A DNA stretch of 6,556 bases from Planctomycetota bacterium (GTDB taxonomy: Bacteria > Planctomycetota > Brocadiia > SM23-32): the NCBI GenBank assembly GCA_030604585.1, contig JAUVVP010000112.1, positions 1 through 6,556 on the forward strand, given 5' to 3'. Positions 1 to 5,726 of this stretch are shown here, in pieces. How positions within the stretch are numbered: the stretch's first letter is position 1; each line of letters begins with the position of its first letter. The notes below the pieces were generated by a model. It was not told where the DNA came from, searched no databases, and was given only the letters and a program-made list of their open reading frames with translations. A program made the position numbers and the translations under genes.

Positions 1-2
1 CG

Positions 3-2147
3 ATGGACTTCGACCGGCCGGGCCCCCTCGGGCGGCGCTGCGTCCGCACGCACGTGCCTCACGATGCGGACAGGGCGTGGATTGGATGGCGGCAGGACGT
101 GCCGGTCGAGCCCAGCAAGACCTACCTCTACGCCGCGTGGGTCAAGTGCCGCGACCTGCGCGGCGGTTCCGTTCAGCTCTACGCCCATTACCGGAACGCC
201 GACGGCGAGCTATGCGCTACGAAGAAGCACACCGGCGCCGGACCCGCTATCAGCGGCTCGACGGACTGGACGCTGATGTCCGGCACGTTCATCATGCCGG
301 ATGACATCGCGACCTTCCAGCTCCACCTGACGATGAACGCGACGGGCACGGTGTGGCATGACGGCGTGCTGCTGGCGGAGGTCGCGCCGGCCGCCGTGGG
401 CCGGCTGGAGGCGCGCGGGGGTGAGGAGGCGGAGGGCCTGGCCGTCTGGCCGGTCAACGCGCTCGTCAAGGTGTTCCGGGAGGACGTGCCGCCGCGTGAG
501 GTCGGGCCGGCGCGCATCTCGGCGGCCCGGACCGAGAAGGAGCCGCTCCAGCTCGCGGTCCGCAGCGCCGAGGACGTCAAGGGCGTGCGCATCGAAGTTG
601 ACCCGCCCGTCAATGCCCGCGGCCAGGCCCTGACCGACGTCGAAGTGGCGGTGGTCGGCTACGTGCCGATTGATCACAAGACCAACTACTACTCCACCGA
701 CGTGCCCGAGTGGCACCGCAAGTACCCGACGGCTCCCGGCGCATCGGACGGCTGGGCGGGGATGTGGCCCGACCCGCTGCTGCCGCGCAGCACCTTCGAC
801 CTGGCCGCCCACGCGACGCAGCCGGTCTGGATCACCCTCGGCATCCCGAAGGACGCGGCAGCGGGCGATTACATCGGCAAGGTCAGGCTGCTGAAGGAGG
901 GCGTCGCGCTGAAAGAGGTCCCCTTCACCGTGCACGTGTGGGACTTCACGCTGCCGGATGAGAACCACCTGGCAGCCGTCTACGACCTGCGGCTCGGCGG
1001 CCGATGGAGCCTGCCGGGTCAGGACCCGCGCGAGGCGCGCGAACGGTTCTGGCGCTTCATGGCCGAGCGCCGCGTCTGCCCCGACCGAATCCATCCGGAC
1101 CCCGTCATAAGGTACGAGAACGGCGAGGTGGTCGCCGACTTTACGGAGTTCGATGAGGCGGCCGAGTACTACTTCAGCGAACTGAAGATGCCCGTCACCT
1201 ACACGCCGGGATACTTCTATCTGTTCGGCTGGGGGCATCCGCCGGGCGCGAAGTTCGGCGAGGAGCCGTACGAGGGCGGCTACCCCTACGAAGCCGTTGA
1301 CCGCAGCCGGCTCCGGCCCGAGTTCAAGCGGGCCTATCAGGCCTGTCTGAAGGCCTACTGGGACCACATGAAGGAGAAGGGCTGGGCCGACAGGTGCGTC
1401 CTCTACATCTCTGATGAGCCCCACTTCCGGCACCCCCACATCCAGGAGCAGATGAAGGCCCTGTGCGAGATGGTCCACGAGGTGGACCCCGCCATTCCGA
1501 TCTACAGCAGCACGTGGCATCACCTGCCGGAGTGGGACGGCTACCTCGACGTGTGGGGCATCGGCCACTACGGCGTCGTGCCACCTGACAAGATGGGCGA
1601 ACTGCGCGAGGCCGGCGACCGGCTCTGGTTCACCACGGACGGCCACATGTGCACCGACACGCCCTACTGCGCCATCGAGCGGCTGCTGCCGCATTACTGC
1701 TTCCAGTACGGCGTGGAAGCCTATGAGTTCTGGGGCATCTCGTGGCTGACCTACGACCCCTACGAGTTCGGCTGGCACAGCTACATCCGCCAGAGCGACC
1801 AGCCGGGCCAGTCACGGTGGGTGCGCTACCCGAACGGGGACGGTTTCCTGGCCTATCCCGGCGGGCCGGTAGGCCACGACGGTCCGGTCAGTTCCGTGCG
1901 CCTGGAGCAGGCCAGGGAGGGCATGGAGGACTACGAGTACCTGCACCTGCTGCGCAGCCTGGTGGCCGAAGCAAAAGCGGCGGGCAGAGACACCGACGAG
2001 GGGCAGCGCGCGCTCGAGCTGGCGGCCGGGCTGGTGACCATCCCGAACGCCGGCGGCCGCTACTCGACCCGGATCCTTTCCGATCCGGACGCCGTCCTGC
2101 AAGTGAGGGAATCCGTGGCGGCGGCCATCGAGCGCTACATGAGGTGA
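3..2147 (+). CDS. DUF4091 / GH123-like glycoside hydrolase, 5' end outside the window
   Basis: This is a large glycosidase of the DUF4091/GH123-related type; characterised GH123 enzymes are exo-beta-N-acetylgalactosaminidases using substrate-assisted catalysis. Residues 1-127 look like the later part of a jelly-roll carbohydrate-binding domain (aromatic-rich strands, ending VWHDGVLLAEV). Residues about 148-315 are the beta-sandwich that precedes the catalytic barrel in this family, and about 320-600 are the TIM barrel. YISDEPH contains the adjacent Asp471-Glu472 pair, matching the catalytic Asp-Glu of GH123. NGDG (from residue 611) and REGMEDYEYL (638-647) are hallmark C-terminal DUF4091 motifs. 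The first ATG at position 3 lies inside the binding domain and no signal peptide follows it, so the true start is upstream. The stop is 2 bases before the lyase gene. Sugar specificity cannot be read from sequence; family assignment is firm, GalNAc specificity is a guess. Confidence 0.88.
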   Translation: MDFDRPGPLGRRCVRTHVPHDADRAWIGWRQDVPVEPSKTYLYAAWVKCRDLRGGSVQLYAHYRNADGELCATKKHTGAGPAISGSTDWTLMSGTFIMPDDIATFQLHLTMNATGTVWHDGVLLAEVAPAAVGRLEARGGEEAEGLAVWPVNALVKVFREDVPPREVGPARISAARTEKEPLQLAVRSAEDVKGVRIEVDPPVNARGQALTDVEVAVVGYVPIDHKTNYYSTDVPEWHRKYPTAPGASDGWAGMWPDPLLPRSTFDLAAHATQPVWITLGIPKDAAAGDYIGKVRLLKEGVALKEVPFTVHVWDFTLPDENHLAAVYDLRLGGRWSLPGQDPREARERFWRFMAERRVCPDRIHPDPVIRYENGEVVADFTEFDEAAEYYFSELKMPVTYTPGYFYLFGWGHPPGAKFGEEPYEGGYPYEAVDRSRLRPEFKRAYQACLKAYWDHMKEKGWADRCVLYISDEPHFRHPHIQEQMKALCEMVHEVDPAIPIYSSTWHHLPEWDGYLDVWGIGHYGVVPPDKMGELREAGDRLWFTTDGHMCTDTPYCAIERLLPHYCFQYGVEAYEFWGISWLTYDPYEFGWHSYIRQSDQPGQSRWVRYPNGDGFLAYPGGPVGHDGPVSSVRLEQAREGMEDYEYLHLLRSLVAEAKAAGRDTDEGQRALELAAGLVTIPNAGGRYSTRILSDPDAVLQVRESVAAAIERYMR

Positions 2148-2149
2148 GG
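2141..2149 (+). promoter_or_regulatory. Ribosome-binding site for the lyase gene, inside the preceding gene's end
   Basis: The bases GAGGTGAGG immediately precede the ATG at 2150 and contain the upstream gene's last codon and TGA stop. The purine-rich stretch is very close to the start, which suggests translational coupling (termination-reinitiation). It supports the ATG at 2150 over the much longer same-frame extension that begins at 1742 inside the glycosidase gene. Confidence 0.6.
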
Positions 2150-3067
2150 ATGACAGGCCAACACCTGGAAGGGCTGATCGCGGCGCCGCCGACCCCCATG
2201 CGGGCGGACGGCAGCCTGGACCTGGACACCATTGACGCGCTGCTCCGCATGCTAACGGCCAACGGAGTCAGGGGCGCGTTCGTATGCGGCACGACGGGGG
2301 AGAGCCTGTCGCTGGCCGTGGCGGAGCGGCTCCGCATCTCCGAGCGATGGGTGGCCGCGGCCGAAGGAGACTTCGCCGTCATCGTGCACGTGGGCCACAA
2401 CTGCCTCCCGTACTGCAAAGAGCTGGCCGCGCACGCACAGCAGACAGGCGCCCATGCGATCGGCCTGATGGCGCCCAGCTTCTTCAGGCCGGCGTGCGTC
2501 GAGGACCTGGTCGCCTTCTGCGCGGAGGTGGCCGAGGCGGCGCCCGCACTGCCATTCTACTACTACCACATACCGGCCATGACCGGGGTGACGATACCGG
2601 CCGCCGAGTTCCTGGTCGCCGCGGCGGACCGCATCCCGACCCTGGCCGGCGCCAAGTTCACTGCCGATGACCTGATGGACTTCGGCCGGTGTCTGGCGTT
2701 GGAGGACGGCCGGTTCAACATGCTGTTCGGGCGCGATGAGTTCCTGCTGGCCGCGCTGGCGCTGGGAGTGCGCGGCGCCGTGGGGACGACTTATACCTTC
2801 GCCGCCCCGCTCTACCGGTGCATCATGGAGGCCTATGAGGCCGGGGACATGGCCGCGGCGCAGCAGGAGCAGTCACGCGCACGCGAGATGGTGGCCATCC
2901 TCTGCCGCTCCGGCGGCGTGGCGGCCGTGAAGCCGGTAATGAAGATGATAGGCCTTGACTGCGGCCCGCCGCGCCTCCCCCTGCCCACGCTCGACGAGTC
3001 GCAGTGCCGCAAGCTGCGGGAGGAGCTGGACGCCATTGGCTTTTCCGACTTCTGCTGCCGGATGTGA
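2150..3067 (+). CDS. nanA: N-acetylneuraminate lyase (DHDPS/NAL family)
   Basis: This is a cytoplasmic class I aldolase of the dihydrodipicolinate synthase/N-acetylneuraminate lyase superfamily, 305 residues, the usual length. It would cleave N-acetylneuraminate to N-acetylmannosamine and pyruvate. Visible landmarks are GTTGES (47-52), the pyruvate-carboxylate loop; Tyr139 in YYYHIP, the expected catalytic tyrosine; and Lys169 in GAKFTADD, the expected Schiff-base lysine. The stretch around 135-147 (FYYYHIPAMTGV) and the KF..DDLMDFG segment resemble vertebrate-type sialate lyases (NPL) more than E. coli NanA or DapA, which favours lyase over lysine biosynthesis. LFGRDE (192-197) and GAVGTTY (209-215) are further family motifs. 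The start is set by the ribosome-binding site just upstream; an in-frame extension to 1742 only overlaps the glycosidase. The C terminus is Cys-rich (CCRM). Substrate could also be another 2-keto-3-deoxy sugar acid. Confidence 0.87.
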   Translation: MTGQHLEGLIAAPPTPMRADGSLDLDTIDALLRMLTANGVRGAFVCGTTGESLSLAVAERLRISERWVAAAEGDFAVIVHVGHNCLPYCKELAAHAQQTGAHAIGLMAPSFFRPACVEDLVAFCAEVAEAAPALPFYYYHIPAMTGVTIPAAEFLVAAADRIPTLAGAKFTADDLMDFGRCLALEDGRFNMLFGRDEFLLAALALGVRGAVGTTYTFAAPLYRCIMEAYEAGDMAAAQQEQSRAREMVAILCRSGGVAAVKPVMKMIGLDCGPPRLPLPTLDESQCRKLREELDAIGFSDFCCRM

Positions 3068-3073
3068 GGAGGG
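3066..3073 (+). promoter_or_regulatory. Strong Shine-Dalgarno for the interrupted secreted gene
   Basis: GAGGAGGG lies 7 bases before the ATG at 3081 and overlaps the end of the lyase stop codon. It is a near-perfect ribosome-binding site at ideal spacing. It shows that the short reading frame starting at 3081 is the authentic beginning of a third operon gene rather than a chance ORF. Confidence 0.7.
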
Positions 3074-3080
3074 CACGGCC

Positions 3081-3149
3081 ATGGACTCCACGCTTCCAAT
3101 GATGGTGGTCATGGCGGCCGCGCTGCTGGCGAGTACTATATCCGGATAG
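3081..3149 (+). pseudogene. 5' remnant of a secreted protein gene (signal peptide only)
   Basis: The frame encodes 22 residues, MDSTLPMMVVMAAALLASTISG, then stops at 3147-3149. The core MMVVMAAALLA is a classic signal-peptide hydrophobic segment, and a strong ribosome-binding site sits 7 bases upstream. The sequence is high-GC like its left neighbours up to about 3130, then changes in base composition at GAGTACTATATCC. The native gene therefore appears cut just after its signal peptide; the last few codons and the stop belong to the inserted DNA. The most economical partner is the beta-helix/CBM9 fragment that resumes near 4696, since such proteins are secreted and that fragment has no start of its own. 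A frameshift joining this signal peptide to the reading frame at 3131-3511 is possible but would leave the GC change unexplained. Confidence 0.65.
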
Positions 3150-3511
3150 GGGACAGGCCCCCAGGAGTAGGCTCTCACGAGTATAGAGTCGAGTTAGATG
3201 GTGCTACCGGCACGTGGACTGCCTATTACAATCGCAGGGCTTGGGACGATTGGCAGCACAATAACTGGCAGGGGCAGACGGGAGACCGTGTAGACTATAC
3301 TGGGCAGATTCATGTTAAGGAGAGCGACATGCCGGGGACTGCAGCGGAGAAGTGCCATTTCACCTCCCGCCGGTACCGAACAGCTGGCGGCAGTTTCGTC
3401 GATGCTGGGCTCACAGCCGGCGACCTCGCGAGCTCAGACAGAAACGAATGGGATTACGATTATGTCAGTGGTACAGCGCTCAGCATATGGGACAGGAAAC
3501 CACTGGCGTAA
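3131..3511 (+). pseudogene. 3' fragment of an unidentified Trp-rich protein
   Basis: An open frame of 126 codons ends in TAA at 3509-3511 and starts abruptly at the left edge of the low-GC island (EYYIRIGDRPPG). Technically it stays open back to the lyase stop, but there is no ATG, GTG or TTG in that frame before the ATG at 3329, so it has no start of its own. The sequence looks like real protein: six Trp, many Tyr, alternating polar/aromatic strands, and segments such as GTWTAYYN, DMPGTA, YRTAGGSF and SIWDRKPLA. This suggests the C-terminal beta-rich part of a secreted or surface protein. I do not recognise the family. Its 5' part is absent from this window. Confidence 0.55.
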
Positions 3512-3615
3512 TGCGTGACGTGTTCTTCGGCTGGACGATCTGGACACGTGGTTCGACCCGGATCGGGATGAGAGCCTGGGCGGTCGGCTCCAGGTAGACG
3601 AAGGGAGCGGAGACT
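3512..3615. other. Intergenic stretch within the island
   Basis: No gene is supported between the fragment's TAA and the lipoprotein ATG. A 5-base inverted repeat, GAGCC/GGCTC with a 9-base loop, lies around 3571-3590, and an overlapping CCTGG/CCAGG pairing is possible, but there is no T-run, so I do not call a terminator. Purine-rich AAGGGAG (3601-3607) near the end serves as the next gene's ribosome-binding site. No clear -35/-10 pair is seen. Confidence 0.35.
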
Positions 3616-4389
3616 ATGAAGGTGTATGCCACGATACTCACAGGCATAGTCTGCTGGTTCATTCTCGCTGGGTGTGTGGAAAGGCGTTCCTGTCCAGGGG
3701 ACAAGAGTGTGGGGACGAGAGAAGGGATGGAATGGACAGAAGAGAAGGCGGTTGAACGTGTCTTGCAGACTCTGGGGATACCGAGGGAGGGCGTTACCGT
3801 CGTCGCTTCTCAAGTCACTCTGCCCGAGCGGGTATTGCCCGACATCAGGGCACCCCGGGGCAGGAAGGCGTGGTGTGTGCGCCTGGATGGTGTCGCCCTC
3901 ACAGGAAAGGACGGCGCGCGTACGGTGACTAACCCATATGTTCGAAGTCTCACCGTCACCTTATCTGTCGCGACTGGTCAAGTGATAGAGGTCCGCTCTC
4001 CCGAGCCCGAGGGGGATCCGACGATATGGTCGTTTCCGTCTGTGGAGATTTATGAACAGCAGTTGCGTCAGACTTCTACTTCGTTTGTGGGATTGCCCAA
4101 AGCCCCACCGGCCGTCACTTTCCTGGATGCGATACAGAAGGCGACCGGGGGTTTCCATCAAGCCAGGCAGATCATCGCTTACTATGTTGTTGAGAGACGC
4201 ACTCTGCCGACGGTTCAGGAAAGGCGTGTCTGGATGATCCACCTATGGGGGATACCACCTTTTCCTCCGAGGGGAGGGCCTGAGGAGTTGGTTCCGGTTC
4301 ACTTCAGGAATCACCTTCGCAGCCCCATCGGTGCCGAGACAGGCGGCTGGTATGGCGCGGACACGATCCCCCAACCTCTGGAGCCGTAA
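3616..4389 (+). CDS. Predicted lipoprotein with two PepSY-like repeats, function unknown
   Basis: The product is a 257-residue envelope lipoprotein. MKVYATIL...WFILAGC is a signal sequence ending in a good lipobox, ILAGC, with Cys20 as the expected lipidated residue. The start is backed by AAGGGAG 8 bases upstream and by the signal peptide. After a polar linker, residues 41-130 and 168-215 each show the same pattern: Thr, three residues, Ala-(Val/Ile)-(Glu/Gln), a helix, strands, then a Trp-containing strand (AWCVRL at 85-90; VWMIHL at 205-210). The first unit continues into a strand pair ending ATGQVIEV, which resembles the PepSY ending 'tG.v..v'. PepSY-like domains are small alpha/beta folds, often periplasmic; the assignment rests on pattern alone. 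The gene lies entirely within the low-GC island and is its only complete gene. No function can be named. Confidence 0.72.
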   Translation: MKVYATILTGIVCWFILAGCVERRSCPGDKSVGTREGMEWTEEKAVERVLQTLGIPREGVTVVASQVTLPERVLPDIRAPRGRKAWCVRLDGVALTGKDGARTVTNPYVRSLTVTLSVATGQVIEVRSPEPEGDPTIWSFPSVEIYEQQLRQTSTSFVGLPKAPPAVTFLDAIQKATGGFHQARQIIAYYVVERRTLPTVQERRVWMIHLWGIPPFPPRGGPEELVPVHFRNHLRSPIGAETGGWYGADTIPQPLEP

Positions 4390-4420
4390 TGCGCCGCCTT
4401 TTGCAGTGGTGGCACAATGA

Positions 4421-4695
4421 GAAGCGACATTCGCTGTCTCGGGCCGGGAAACTGTGCACTTTAACGTGACTGACGGCATCGTTGTCACAAAGGAACAAGC
4501 CATAGAATGGACCTGCAAGGGGATCGGTAAGGTGAGCGACAGGGGAATCCTGCGGATATACTCGGAGTGGAAGGGGATCACGGATCAGGTTGACCGTTCA
4601 TGGATTACGGTTCAACTTGCTCTGTTGAAAACACATCGGATGTTTGGTGATCATCAAGTTATGGGTGAGGATCTTGAGCTGGATCTCCCAGCGCT
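4421..4695 (+). pseudogene. Truncated frame resembling the lipoprotein's repeat unit
   Basis: A frame open from 4421 (after a TGA at 4418-4420) runs to the island's right edge and on into out-of-frame beta-helix DNA. Its first usable start is GTG at 4454, with no convincing ribosome-binding site. The stretch TKEQAIEW ... DRSWITVQL has the same Thr-x3-Ala-Ile-Glu opening and Trp strand as the upstream lipoprotein, and its Ala-to-Trp distance (34 residues, bases 4499 to 4601) equals that of the lipoprotein's second unit. It is best read as the damaged or truncated start of a tandem paralogue, or as a third domain separated from the lipoprotein by a stop and frame change. No signal peptide is visible. 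The alternative ATG at 4389, overlapping the lipoprotein stop, gives only 26 residues and looks non-coding. Confidence 0.4.
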
Positions 4696-5643
4696 GAGCC
4701 CGCCGCCCCCAGGGGCAACCTCATCGCCCGCAACGTGCGCTGGGGCGGCACCTGGGATGACATCGAGGAGAAGGCCCGCCCCTACCTGACCATGACGGAC
4801 AACCTGCTCGACGTGGACCCGCGCTTCGTGGACGCCGCGAACATGAACTTCCAACTGCGGGACGACTCGCCCGCCTACGAGATGGGCTTCAAGCGCATCC
4901 CCTTTGAAGAGATCGGCCTCTATCAGGACGAGTTGCGGGCATCGTGGCCGGTGAGGCACAGCGTTCATGAGCACTCGGCGGTCCCGGTTCCCGTGCCGGC
5001 CCCGAAGCCGGCGCCCAGGGTGCGGCGCGGCCCGCCGCCGGTGTTCGAAGTGCAGCGGGCGGCGGGGCCGACAGAGGTTGACGGGAGGCTTGACGCCGGC
5101 GAGTGGGGCGGCCTTGATCCTGCCGAGGCAATGGTGATCGGACAGGGCGTCCAAGGGGAAGACGCGGCGCCGAAAAGCCGGGCCTGGCTGCGCTACGACG
5201 ACGCTGCGCTGCTGGTGGCCTTCGACAACGCGGTGGAGGCGTCGGCCCCGCTGCGGCGCGGCAACACGTGGGCCCGGGACGATGCCGTCGAGGTGGCGGT
5301 GCGCAACACCGCGGCCGGAGACGATGCGCCGACCCTCGTGCTGCGCGGATTCCCGTCGGGTCACTGGCTCAGCAGTGACGAGGCGGGAGCGCCGCCCGAG
5401 GCGGTGAGGCGAGCGGCCGAGGGAGTCCAGTACGCCGCCCGGGCGGTGGACGCGGGCCGTTGGACGGCGGAGTGGCGCATACCGTTCAAGTCGCTCGGCA
5501 TAGACCCGGCCAGGCAGCGGCGCTTCGCCTTCAACCTGACGGTCCGCAAGACCGCCAGGCCGCTCTGGCTGATGTGGCAGGGGACCGGCGCCCAGTCGTG
5601 GCGCCTGGACCGGGCCGGCATCATCGAGCTGGCCGGCGATTAG
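4696..5643 (+). pseudogene. 3' part of a secreted beta-helix protein with CBM9-like C-terminal domain
   Basis: About 315 codons of a larger secreted carbohydrate-active protein remain. The first 90 (4696-4965) are the end of a right-handed parallel beta-helix protein: PRGNLIARNV, WGGTWDD, DPRFVDAANMNFQLRDDSPAY and the typical closing IGLYQDELRASWPV. A Pro-rich linker follows (4966-5040, with VPVPVPAPKPAP). The rest (5041-5640) is a CBM9-like sugar-binding beta-sandwich: VDGRLDAGEW (5077-5106), RDDAVEVAVRN, WTAEWRIPFKSLGI and a Trp-rich end. The frame is open upstream only to 4678, and the first start-like codon (GTG 4735) lies within the helix and lacks a ribosome-binding site, so the piece has lost its 5' end. 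Family members usually have several hundred residues before this point. The signal-peptide stub at 3081 is the probable lost start. Role: binding or cleaving polysaccharide outside the cytoplasm; lyase activity cannot be judged without the missing helix. Confidence 0.8.
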
Positions 5644-5711
5644 GTAAGCGTTTTCGCGCCGGCAGGGACAAGGCGCGCTGCGTCCTGCGCGTCGGCAAGG
5701 ACATCATCAAC

Positions 5712-5717
5712 GAGGAG
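5712..5717 (+). promoter_or_regulatory. Ribosome-binding site for the terminal glycosidase
   Basis: GAGGAG lies 9 bases before the ATG at 5727, a standard spacing. It decides the start codon and agrees with the signal peptide that follows. The 83-base gap after the beta-helix stop contains no clear promoter, so the gene is probably read from the same transcript. Confidence 0.65.
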
Positions 5718-5726
5718 TGCATCGCC

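Larger units (their letters stand above)
3131..4695. other. Low-GC island replacing the middle of a beta-helix gene
   Basis: Sampled 60-base lines inside hold 32 (3181-3240), 32 (4561-4620) and 25 (4621-4680) G+C, against 41 (2341-2400) and 43 (5041-5100) outside. Codon use inside is mixed, while the flanks strongly favour G or C at third positions. Both edges fall inside coding sequence: the left cuts a signal-peptide gene and begins mid-way through another frame, and the right cuts a frame and resumes mid-way in a beta-helix gene. I see no transposase, integrase, tRNA, terminal inverted repeat or target duplication. The edges are judged by eye: left about 3128-3131, right between about 4676 and 4697. 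It could be a genuine replacement by foreign DNA or an assembly chimera. Confidence 0.7.

Noticed and set aside
210..1778. A 522-codon reverse-strand open frame opposite the GH123-like gene
   Set aside because: It lies wholly antisense to a recognised enzyme with catalytic motifs. Its composition (Val, Arg, Gly, His, Leu rich, no domain) is what high-GC third positions produce on the opposite strand.
1742..2149. N-terminal extension of the lyase frame back to 1742
   Set aside because: The extension overlaps the conserved C-terminal part of the GH123-like gene, is Arg/Gly/Pro-rich, and the lyase family begins at the ATG at 2150, which has its own ribosome-binding site.
3571..3596. Possible terminator hairpin (GAGCC/GGCTC)
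   Set aside because: The stem is only 5 base pairs with a 9-base loop and no following T-run; it competes with another weak pairing.
3519..3615. An acidic reading frame (DLDTWFDPDRDESLGG) between the Trp-rich fragment and the lipoprotein
   Set aside because: It looks briefly protein-like but has no start, is preceded by a TGA in frame and runs without a stop into the lipoprotein gene out of frame. Chance or a decayed remnant cannot be told apart.
3131..4695. The island as an insertion sequence or integron-like cassette
   Set aside because: No transposase or integrase, no terminal inverted repeats or target duplication seen by eye, and both ends lie within partial genes.
4735..5643. Treating the beta-helix/CBM9 fragment as an intact gene starting at GTG 4735
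   Set aside because: There is no ribosome-binding site or signal peptide, and the GTG lies within a conserved beta-helix segment (RNVRWGG) that continues upstream to about 4696.
5644..5726. A hairpin or small gene between the beta-helix fragment and the terminal glycosidase
   Set aside because: Only a 4-base GCGC pairing is seen, and the open frame upstream of 5727 has no start codon or protein-like character.
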